Assembly: GCF_013373865.1 (NCBI RefSeq)
Contig: NC_050468.1
Location: forward strand, 14,157,496 to 14,221,495
Direction of reading: 5' to 3'
Source: Monomorium pharaonis
Taxonomy: Eukaryota > Arthropoda > Insecta > Hymenoptera > Formicidae
DNA: 64,000 bases
The notes beneath the pieces were generated by a model. That model did not search any database, was not told the origin of the DNA, and saw only the letters and a list, made by a program, of their open reading frames with translations. Shown in pieces: positions 38,227-48,686 of this stretch (within the stretch, counting starts at the first letter, position 1; the number at the start of each line of letters is the position of its first letter). A program made the translations under genes and the position numbers.

Positions 38227-41200
38227 ATGTCTTTGTACAAGGCAAGAAGAAGTTCTTTGCGTCAATCGCTCGCATATAAATTATTACCAAGGAAGACTCT
38301 GATTAGGGTAAGAAGTATAAATAGTCATTAATAATAAACTAAATATTTGATTGATGAAAATATTAAATATGAAGATAAAGATTAAATTGCCTATATTTTA
38401 ATTAATAGTCATTAAAATATTAATATTTTTAAATATAAAATATTTACATTTTTTATTTTTTAAGCAAAATTTGTATATTATAATTTTTATTAATGTAAAA
38501 AAGATATCGCGATTATAATTAAGTTTTGATATTTATTAATTTTTTATACATAGTAGACACTACAGACGCGCGCTATTTAACTTTTTACTTTTTGGAAATA
38601 AACTACAATGATAATTATATAGATAACCTGCATCTATACAAATTTGACAGCTGTCAAAGTTCAATCGTAATGACAGTTACTCCTAGTCTACAATGAAGAT
38701 TTAAACTATATAGCCATATGAAACTGACCAACCACAGCCGATTTTTATAAGAATACTTAATTGCGATTTATCAATTTCTTACGTAAAGCTTAAATCTTTA
38801 TTGTAGAGAAGGCAGCGAGAGAACCAATCAGCATCGCGGAAAAGAGGCCTTTCATTACATGCCTTTTTAAAGATAGGATAAATTAATTGTTATACTAATT
38901 TAGTAAAGAAATATATATTCTTGTTTAAAAGATTTTGAATCTTCTAATTACATATTATAAATTAATTAGAAATACAGAGAAAAGGAGGATTATAATTATT
39001 TTTATTTAGCCCGATAGATTAAAAGGTCGTTATTTGTTTCGATCGGCCGTACGGCGCGTTTTGCAATATATGGAATGGATGGTAGAAGAACCAGTAATCG
39101 AGGAAATTAGCGACGATGTAACGATTAATATTAGACTGGCTCAAAAGAAGCATAAAATCGAAAAAAAGTTGCTCACATTAAAGGTATTTGACGCAGCATG
39201 TGCATGTGCGTAGAAAACCTGATTCACAAAAATAGAGAAATATAGTTTTGTTATGTATAAAAAAACAATGTATCGCTGCTTTAAGGATCGATCAATATTA
39301 TTAATAAAACCGTCTGAAAGATCTTCGGCGGATAAAGCATATATATACGATCTTATCACAAAGTTTCACGCATTCACGAAGCAACCGCAAGATCTGAAAG
39401 AAAATCTGGCAGCTGTGTGCATTTATCAATATTTACCGGCTGATCGGGTGATCGTTCGTCAGGGTCGTAGAGCAGAAAATCTTTATTTTATTATGAATGG
39501 CGAAGTCAATGTATCGCAAGTAACAATTGATGAATTAACAGGTGAGACAAAATAATACAAATTTTTACAGAATTTTGGATACAAAATATTTTGCTTTTTG
39601 ACAAATTAAAAACTTTCTATGTTGGATATTACATATAGTGTTATTTATAAAGTTATCTAGATAATTATTTAGATAAAGAAATAATTTTAACTTATCTTTA
39701 TATGTATATAAATTATTACAATGTATATTTACATATAATTTATTTTATTTTTATCTTGATAATTTTAAGTTAGTAACATCTATGCATAAAGAACATTCAT
39801 GATGTTTCATATACGAAACAGAGGTATATTAGCATTTATTGTTTAGTTCATAATGTCTGATAATCGTGTCGATTTTTTCTTATTGTCGATTTGATATCAC
39901 ATTATTAATATTTTTTCTTTTTGACAAATTAAGAAAAACATCCTGAACAGATTAAAACAAGAACTAATTTTGTGAATTTTTTGTAAAAAAACAACAAAAT
40001 TATTTATTTTTTATGTAATAATTATACTTTTTTATTTAATATTTAAATTAAAAAAAATAATGTAAAGCGCTTCTCCTTCTATTTAAATTTTTGTAAATTA
40101 TGTTTCTAAAACCAGCATTTACAGTAACCACTTTTTTCCATAGAACATATTAGGAAGTAAAATGACATAAGCTTTATGAAGTTGAAACATATAAGACTTA
40201 GAACAAAATAACAAGTGGTCAACATAACTTTTTATTGTAAACTTTGTTTTGCAATAAAGTTGTTGCAATAAAGAATTAATTGTAAACAAATTACATAAAA
40301 CATCAATTTTAAAAAATTTTGTAAATTGCAGATTGCTTCGGTCAACCGTTTTCTAAATGTAATGGTCACGTATTTTGAAAATATAATTTAAATAGTGACG
40401 TTTTTTTATAATAAAATTTAATTGTCAATTATAGAAAAGTACAATCTTTAGAATAAACATGACGTCTTTATTTTATCTTATTTTCCACAAAAAATTCGCA
40501 AAAATTAGACTTCGTCTAGACGTATGTCTCCTTAATTTTTTGAGATAATTTTTATGTATCTGAAAAAAAAATTATTTTTACCAAAAATTATTTAACTTGA
40601 ATTATTTAGCTTAATTGTGAAGAATTATTTAATATTTTCTTAGGTGATGAGAAAATTGTAAATGTAGGGATTATGCACTCAGGAGACATGTTTGGTGAAA
40701 TTGCATTATTGCACACGATACCGAGAACGTCAACGATAATCACTAAAAGTTAGTAGAACTTATAAAAAATAATATACTAATATCTTTAATCAAAATTTAT
40801 ACTACATTTTTCATGAATATCACTTAGCATCGACTGATTTGCTCTTAATTACTCGGGACGATTTCGATAACATTTTGCGCGATAGTTTGACGAAGAAATG
40901 GGACGTTCTTCGCGATGCGTTGGTTCATTTTAATTATTTTAAATGGTGGGACGAAAAAACAGTACGAGAGTGTTGCATTTTAAGTAAACTGAAGGACTTT
41001 AAGCCTAATGAGGTAAATGACTTGGTAGCGCTTAATCGTTTTAATGATAAGACTTCGATTAACTGGTATACAGCAAAAACTTATTCTGAACTAGATAAAG
41101 TGTTTCTTATAGATTTTTGAAATGTCGCGAATGATATAATAGATATTCGTGCAACTAATGCAGTGAGTCGGCTAATTGTCCGTAAGTGCGGGATATGGAC

Positions 41201-44200
41201 GTACACCGTAGGCAAGGCACGAGCAAGCAATTAGCCGACTCACTGCATTAGTTGCACAAATATCTATTATGATATCGTTTACGACATTTCAAAAATCTAT
41301 CCGTACATGTTGCACACAATATTTTCCGTTACCTGTGTCGAAATATTGGTTCTTGAGTGTTAAGTGATAAGTAAAAAAAGGACCACTTTCGGTGCGTACA
41401 GTAGCGAAAATTAAATTTTACCAACATATCAGGTTTCTGAAATAATTAACATTTTATGTATAAAAATAACTTTTTGTAATATTTAAAATGTTTTTGTAAA
41501 AAAGATTAACGTTATCTCGAAGTTGTGTAATCAGATGGTATGAATATATCGTACATCTTCTACAAAATACATTTTTTTTATTTTAATCATTTATTTTTTC
41601 ATATTATAAAAGATTTAAATACAAAATTTTGTCAAAATAGCAAATTTTTCGTCTACAAGTCTATAACGATAAGGACATATATACTTTTAATTTATAGTTG
41701 GTAGTTATTAATACATATATAGTGTAATTTATTGTGACAGATTTTACTAAATGTAAATATTATAGACGTATAAAATAATTTGTAACCTTTTTTTATAAAT
41801 TTGTTATTTATTAAAAATAACCACTTTTTACATATTTTTTTATTTATAAGGCATGTGTTGAATTGTTTCTCGGAAAAGATAGCGATTTTGACTTGATAAA
41901 GTCGATAATGCTTTTTTCTCATTTTTTTGAATGTTTTAAAATGTTTATTGACTAAATGATGTTGAAAAAAATAAGTTATAATTTGGAGGAGAGAATAAGT
42001 TTGAAAATAAACTGTGTGACATCTAATAAATGTCTTTTATTTGTTAGTTCTCCTTGAGATAAGAAATGAACAATAATATATTCATAATTTTTTATCACAA
42101 TTTTGAGATAATACTAAAGTTTTTTGCAAAAAATTTTAATTATCGTTAAAATTTTATTTTTTATGTACTAAACCTTAATTATTTCTAAAATTTAACGTAA
42201 AATCTGGTATCGTTTTCAGCATCTAAAAAGCATCTATAAGAAACACTTTATTTGGTTTAAAATAATTATAAAAAAAACATTATTTTGTAAAGTAGTATTA
42301 TTCGATATTTTCAAAGATTTCTTAAGAAATAACTAACAATAAAATATATAAAAAATATTAATTAATTTAAAAGGTTTTATTAGGCGATGGAAGAGGTCTG
42401 GTGAATTACGTACATTTTATTCTAAGTGGTAAATGTCGCCTTATTGAGCATATGCTCATTCGAGAGCGTCCTTCCTACCATGGAATGCAGTACGAATTAT
42501 ATGATTCTGAAACTTTGGGTCCACAACCAAGAAGAAAATCGAAAAAAATTATAGAACCTGACGAGCTTGAATCGAATCAATTTAACAAATCCATTCTAGT
42601 ACGATTCGAGAAAAAATTCTTATTTTTCTATATATTCTCTTATTGTTTCTTTAGTTTTAATAAAAATTTTACTTTTTTTTTGCGCTTGTGCTTCTTCCAC
42701 CATTGCATTTATGTAAACATATTGCATATTTAATTTTTAATATTAAGAAAATATTTTAAATTATTATTAAATTTTAAAATATACTGCATTATTGTAATTT
42801 TTGTAATACGGTGAACATAATTTACACTTGTCGCACAAAAATGCACAAAACATTATGTTTATCATAATTGCAACTTATTTGTGAATTGCTGCAATGATTG
42901 CATATAAAACAACTCTTTTATAGTAGTCGTTATTGCAAAGATATTTTATACTGATTCCCGTGTGGAAATTCTACCTAAGTTGTAATCAGGGCCAAGTTAG
43001 GTTTCTTTACTTTTATTAAGGCCCAAGTTAGGATGCCTACCTTAGTCTAATATCGATTTGTCCCGCTTTTTAATTTAGGGCCTACATTGGTTTTCAAACT
43101 TGGGCCAATACAAAAATTTAGCTTGAGCCAAACTAAAATTGTTTAGTATTATAAGAAAATAAAAATTTCATTTTTTTAAAATTATTTTTATCAACAGTAC
43201 ATACTGAATTTAGGACAAATTTTTATTAATTATTTTATTTTATTTTATTCTATTCTATTCTATTCTATTTAAATTTAAATTAAATTAAATTAAATTAAAT
43301 TAAAGGAAAGAAATGGTTATGGTATGTGAAATGGAAAGTGTGGAAATTTGAGGTGTATGAGGGGAGGAAAGCTTTAAAGGAAAGTTTAAATGAAATTTTA
43401 TGTTAATTTATGTGGAATGTTATTTTAAGGTGAAGTTGAATGGGGAAGTTGGAATTTAATTTAATTAATGGTTAAGGTTCATGGAATGGTAATGAATTTA
43501 ATTTTAAGTTTATTTTAAGTTGGTAGTGTTAATTGTATTTAATTGTCAGTTTAATTTAATTTTATTGTAATTTGAATTAATGTTAATTTAATTTTAATTT
43601 TATTTAAGTGTAATGAAAGGGAGGGGAATGGGAATTTGAATTGTAATTTAAGGGTGTAAGGGAGGTAAGGTGAAGGGGAATGTTGAAGTGAATGGGAATT
43701 GAAGTGAAGGGGAATTTTAAGGTGAATTTTAATTTTAATTGTAATTTTCTTTTAATTTAATTTGAAATTTTAATTTAAGGGGAAGTGTAAGGGGAAGTGA
43801 AGGGGTAAGTGTAATGTTTTAATTGTAAGTTTGAAGTTGTGAGGAGGAATGGAAGGTGTAAGTGGAAGGGGAAGCTGAATTTTAATTGTAAGTTAATTGT
43901 AATGTGAAGTTGAATGGGAAGTGGGGAATTTAATTTAATTGTATTTTAATGGGAAGTGTAATTTAATGTAATGTTTAATTTATTGTAATGTTGAATGTGA
44001 AGTGGAAGTGGTAATTAAGTTTAATGTTAAGGGTAAGTGGAATGGGAAGGAAGTGGAAGGTGTAAGGGGGAATGTGCATTTTAAGTGAATGTTAAGAAGG
44101 TGGACTTTAAGTGTGGAATTGTAATGTGTAATTTAAGGGTAGGTGATTGGATGGTGATTTAGGGTATGGGGATTTGTAGTGGATGTATGTTAGTGGAGGT

Positions 44201-47200
44201 GATTGTCTTTTTAGTCTAGGTGATGCTGTGAGTTATTTTAGTGATTTATTTTATTTTATTATTTGATTGTATTTAGTGTATTGGTTTTAGTTTAGGGTTA
44301 TGGTTATTTATGTTAGGGAGTTTATTGTAGTGGATGTAGGGGATGTAGTGGATGTGATTGATTGGATTTAGTGGATTTTATGTTATTTATGTTTATTTTA
44401 TTTATTTATTTATTTTATTTTATTTTATTTATTTTATTTTATTTTATTGATTTATTTTATTTATTTATTTTATTTATTTTATTTTATTTATTTATTTTTT
44501 TTTATTTATTTATTTTATTTATTTTTATTTATTTATTTTATTTTATTTATTTTATTTATTTTATTTTATTTTATTTTATTTTATTTATTTATTATTTTAT
44601 TTATTTTTTTTTTTATTTTCTTTTCTTTTATTTTTTTATTTCTTTTCTTTTTTTATTTTTTTCTTTTTTTTTTTTAGTTTATTTAATTTTATCTTTATTT
44701 CTAAAATTATTTCTAAATATTTATAAAATTAAAAACTTGCGCAACTGCTATTTTGAACCAGGGACCCCTTAGGATTACAAACTTGTACTCTATCTACTGA
44801 GCCAATTGACTTATGATATTGGTAACTTTGTATTTCTATATATACTTATTAGTAACATTAAAATTAAAATTAGACTTTCTAGAAAAAATTGCAAGAGGCA
44901 CTTTTATTGGCAGATTCCGTATTCTGGAAAAATCATACAAAATATTAAACAAAAATTCAACTCGGAAAAAGTTTGTATAAACAATAATTAGTTAATTAAA
45001 AATTAAATAATTAAAATAACAAATCGCTTTGTGTCAAAAGTTATGAATGTTTTGGGCTAAAATTTTCAAGACTTCTAGAGAATAGTATCCGCTACTATTT
45101 AAGCCCTATTACAAGAATTTGCCATTAGTTATTAATTATTTATTAACAATTTAAAAAAAGGTAAATTTTAGCAGTTTTTAATTTTTTTCTCCTTAAAAAA
45201 TAAACCAATTGGAACGTTCGACGGCTCATTTAATAGATATTTTTAATACCTATAAGCTTACATTTTTTGTTTTTTTGCTAACAGTAATAAATTTTTTTTA
45301 TTGCCAAAAAACGAAAATTTTCACTTTCTTTCATTGTTTACACAATAATTCCCAACTTTTTCCGAGTTGAATTTTTGTTTAATATGTTTGTATGATTAAG
45401 AATCTGCAATAAAAGTGCCTCTTACAATTTTTTCTCGAAACAGTGGTTTCTGAGTCTAATTTCCCTGTACTATATATGTTATAAACTGACGCAATTATAT
45501 TATTTATAAAAGCAGTTAAATTTTGCAAAATATATTAAAAATAAATAGCATTAATTTCTTTATCTATTAATTTCATTGTTAAATTTATCTTTTTCCATAA
45601 CCTTAATAATTTGATGGAAATTGCAATCTATTTAGCACTAATACTTTGAAGCGTTCAAATGGTTAATTAGATGGTTAATTATATTTAATTGGGCTTATAT
45701 ATGTAAAATAAATTGGGCCAAAATTACAGGATATATTATTGCCCAATTTATTATATTTAATAAATAAATAAAAACAACAATTTTAAAATATATCAATTAT
45801 TTATTATATTTTATGCATTATGTATTATACATATAATCGTATCGTTTAATCAATCGAAATAGATATCAGTATTTGTAATACAGAAATGGTATTTTTTAAA
45901 AATCTTACAAAAATATATATTACGAATCTGATATCGATTATTTGCAATTAATATTCTATTTCAAACTTTTGTTTTTCTTTACGATCTATTTAAAAGCCAA
46001 ACATAGAAGACAACAAACTCAATAAAATAATAGATTTTATAAATAATGTATTAGCTAATTACTTCAGTCTATCAGACATGAAAAACGGTATGTTACTTTG
46101 AAATATTTAAGTCTAATACAATTAATATATTAAAATAATTAAAATATAAGAATTGAGAAAAAAAGTTATAACTAGGCAAACCTAAATATAACTGTTTTGG
46201 AGAAAACATCTAATTCAAACTTGGTCATATACGAGCTGTAACCGGGCAAACTTAACTGTGAGTCTTGGGGAAAAAATTGTAAATTTAAACCAGGCCCAAT
46301 TCAGGCAAGCTCAAGTTCAAATATCCTAAATAGGTCCTGAGTAGGTTTCAATCCGAAAAGCCTTTATTTTAGATGCTTAAGTAACGCCCGTATGGGGCCA
46401 ATATTAAATAGGGCATGCCTAGATGAATTTCCACACGGGTTGTACCAAAAATTAGTAAAACAAAAAGAACATGTTTATTTACTTATTTCATTATATTATT
46501 GCAGAGATCTGTTGAAACGCAAGACGAAGTCGATAGATCAAGTATCGTAACCACCACACTTTTGGACGTCGTGAGTATTCGTAGTACACTTTTTCTTATT
46601 ATTAAGTTATTATATTTTCAAAATAGAATTACGTCGACTTATGTCACAATGTAAATTTATGACGTTCTAAATTAGTCAAGTAAGTTATTGAAATTTACTT
46701 ATTAGCCAAACTGAAGTGGAATATGTTTAGATTCAGTTTTATTTATTTTATTTATTTTTTATTTATTTGTGTGATTTAAGACGATTAATAGATTTGCGTA
46801 TGCTAATAAATTTTGTAAAATTAAGGTTAAAGGATGGCATGAAATTACTGATATTGCGGCAATATTAATGCAAGAACCATCCGTCACATCTCAATTAAAT
46901 TATCCGAGTGATGTTCGCACTATATTCATGCAAATATGCACTTTTACCCGGGGTGCGTGTTTTGGTTTAGGTGAGAAAAACACGTATTACTAAAAATGTT
47001 ACTTTTTTCCGTTACTTTTTTTGTTCTCTAATGTGTTGTAATAAATCGATATTTAATCAATTAGGAGAGAAAATGCTTCATCGAAGAATCGTAGCAATTA
47101 CTCCGGTTCGATGTTTTCTTATTCCACGATATTGGTTGCTTGAACACAACCGTGCCAATATCTGGGGTCGTGTAAAACAGTTTATGAACTCAAAGTATCC

Positions 47201-47470
47201 AACAAAGAAACAGCTGTTTAATGAATTTCTTCTAAATCGAAAGTAAATTACATTAAACGCAACTATCGTTTCAGATACCTCTTAATCATTGATTTACTTA
47301 ATAATTTATAGAAATTCATTCCCTTCGTCTTTCATTTTAGATGGATGACGTACAAGCAGAATTTAGTTACAGATGTTATTAATCGACGTGGTCATTTTCG
47401 TAGTAATACAACAATACATGACGTGCCGTATTCCATCAGAATTACAGATGAGATAGATCCTAAATTTTAA
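38227..47470 (+). CDS. Cyclic nucleotide-binding domain protein (CNBD2-like), one short exon unresolved
   Basis: Exons 38227-38307, 39010-39183, 39286-39541 (or from 39238), 40644-40748, 40828-41012, 42384-42598, 46505-46570, 46826-46970, 47065-47242 and 47341-47470 (stop). The first domain reads ADRVIVRQGRRAENLYFIMN, then GEVNVSQV and MHSGDMFGEIALLHTIPRTS, a classic cNMP-binding fold with its phosphate-binding cassette (GEIAL..PRTS). A second, degenerate domain contains NYVHFILSGKCRLIEHMLIR. The best match I know is the CNBD2 family, implicated in sperm (from memory, unverified). Phase fails between 41012 (phase 0) and 42384 (needs one base). A microexon of a few codons is therefore probably missing from my model; a 192-bp hairpin sits in that intron. 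The intron 42599-46504 is filled by a large element. Confidence 0.8.
41109..41300. repeat. Hairpin element in a CNBD-gene intron
   Basis: The left end ATAGATTTTTGAAATGTCG pairs with the right end CGACATTTCAAAAATCTAT. Long inner arms pair through GCAACTAATGCAGTGAGTCG / CGACTCACTGCATTAGTTGC and GGCTAATTG / CAATTAGCC. It lies 96 bp after the preferred donor of exon 5. Confidence 0.92.
43215..44690. repeat. Degenerate simple-sequence tract, cytosine-depleted on the + strand
   Basis: The tract begins with short pentanucleotide arrays (ATTTT, ATTCT, AAATT at 43215-43305). It passes through about 1.1 kb of irregular G/A/T sequence (GTAATTTAA, GGAAGTG, AAGGGGAA motifs). It ends in a TTTTA/TTTAT array (44390-44640) and a T-rich run. 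Between 43321 and 44400 I count only about ten C residues by eye, although G is common. Confidence 0.85.
44750..44815 (-). ncRNA. tRNA-Thr-like relic / tRNA-derived SINE head
   Basis: On the - strand an A-box-like GGCTCAGTAGATAGAGTA is followed by an anticodon-loop-like TTTGTAA (anticodon TGT) and a B-box-like CTGGTTCAAA. The T stem and acceptor stem do not pair well, so it is not a functional tRNA. It could be a tRNA pseudogene or the head of a tRNA-derived SINE embedded in the larger element. Confidence 0.55.
44867..45462. repeat. Nested inverted repeat inside the 3.5-kb element
   Basis: Arms of about 120 bp (44867-44990 and 45340-45462) are inverted copies sharing GCAAGAGGCACTTTTATTG and AAACAAAAATTCAACTCGG. 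They flank about 350 bp of AT-rich spacer without an ORF. Confidence 0.85.
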
Positions 47471-47729
47471 TTACTTCTCCCATTGTTTCTATTCAATCAA
47501 TTAATTGATTTAATTGATTTAAATATAGAATTGCGTAGTAACACAACATAATATTGGACAGCACATATATATACATATTTATTTAGAGATTTGCAAAAAT
47601 AAAATTTAAATGCGTTATTTATTTGACATCTTGTGTATGTATTTTACGTTTATCCAAGCGTTTAATATAAATTTATTATTATAAAAATATGAAGTTATCC
47701 TTTCCAATAGTCATTTAATTTATACATGT

Positions 47730-48686
47730 TTATGCCCGCCGTTGATCTACTTTAGATCTTATTCGTTTGATATCCGCAGCATATGTCCTACAACATCCAC
47801 CGATGTAGCGAACACCAAGATCTAGCCATTCGTCAATAAACTCGTGCAAAGAGGGGGCTTCCCCTTCCTTCTTCCATCCTTCAGATACTATATATTTTTC
47901 TCCGCTATTAGGATATACCACCAACGGTATGAAATCCTTCGACTTGTCCTTATTGATATTTTGCAGCAGAGTAGTAACGAATTGTGGAGCAATGCAATTA
48001 ACGCCGATCGCTAATATTTGTCCAGGCAGCGCATTTTTGTAACATCTCACGGCAGTCTCCTCAAAATTGCTGCCGTCTGCTAAGCTCTTTCCGTCATTTC
48101 TACAGGAAAATGTCAGCCATGCCCGTGCATTCGGAAACTCCTTGAGTAGATCGATTGTAGCCTCAGCTTCGCGGGCGCAAGGTATTGTTTCTATCGCCAA
48201 TAGATCAACCTCCTTCTCTAGCAGTGCGCGTATGCGAGGCCTATGCCAATCGATCAAAAATTCTCGTGTTACGTTAATACAGTATGAACCAGTATACTCC
48301 GAACCATCGTGCAAGCAAGCACCGTAAGGTCCGATAGATCCCGCGATCAGTGGTCTTCGGTTCTTTACATTTTCATCACCTTCTATTTCTTTACTGTAAA
48401 CATTCACGGCGTCCTTAGCGTAATCTACGGCTTTACGAATAATCTCGAGACTCTCTTCCTCGGTGAAACTCAGATATTTTACAAAACCGTCGATAGTCGC
48501 TTGGTACGTGTTCGTCTCGATGATATCGGCACCGGCACGTAAAAAGTCCAAATGAGTAGCGAAGATGGCCCTCGGTTTCGTTACAAGAAAACGTGAGGTC
48601 CACAAAGGATCACCATCGATCTTCTCACCCACGTGGGTAGATAATTGCGTGGAAAAACCGCCGTCCAATACTTTTATCTCCGACAT
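47730..48686 (-). CDS. Homocysteine S-methyltransferase, copy 2, intronless
   Basis: A single exon of 318 residues from MSEIKVLDGGFSTQLSTHVG. It shares DPLWTSRFL, GADIIETNTYQAT, AGSIGPYGACLH, EVDLLAIETIP, GVNCIAPQ and the zinc motif YIGGCCRTYAADI with copy 1, and keeps all three zinc ligands. Expected role: methyl transfer to homocysteine, forming methionine (family knowledge). The frame stays open 48 codons further upstream to 48830, but that extension has no family similarity. I chose the internal ATG because it aligns with the start of copy 1. An N-terminal extension cannot be excluded. It is separated from copy 1 by POMP and the CNBD gene. Confidence 0.93.
   Translation of the reverse strand: MSEIKVLDGGFSTQLSTHVGEKIDGDPLWTSRFLVTKPRAIFATHLDFLRAGADIIETNTYQATIDGFVKYLSFTEEESLEIIRKAVDYAKDAVNVYSKEIEGDENVKNRRPLIAGSIGPYGACLHDGSEYTGSYCINVTREFLIDWHRPRIRALLEKEVDLLAIETIPCAREAEATIDLLKEFPNARAWLTFSCRNDGKSLADGSNFEETAVRCYKNALPGQILAIGVNCIAPQFVTTLLQNINKDKSKDFIPLVVYPNSGEKYIVSEGWKKEGEAPSLHEFIDEWLDLGVRYIGGCCRTYAADIKRIRSKVDQRRA

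Larger units (their letters stand above)
42957..46439. mobile_element. 3.5-kb terminal-inverted-repeat element (non-autonomous, composite)
   Basis: The termini are exact 15-bp inverted copies: CCCGTGTGGAAATTC at 42957 and GAATTTCCACACGGG ending at 46439. Subterminal regions at both ends are rich in GGGCCAAG/CAAGTTAGG-type strings in opposite orientation. No transposase-like ORF is visible. The interior contains a cytosine-poor simple-sequence-derived tract (43215-44690), a tRNA-like relic (44750-44815) and a nested inverted repeat (44867-45462). It fills nearly the whole intron 42599-46504 of the CNBD gene. No clear target-site duplication could be recognised, so the superfamily is not assigned. 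Confidence 0.7.

Noticed and set aside
44362..44772. Long ORF rich in Phe, Tyr, Leu and Ile, looking like a membrane protein
   Set aside because: It is a translation of the TTTTA/TTTAT simple repeat; all frames stay open for the same reason.
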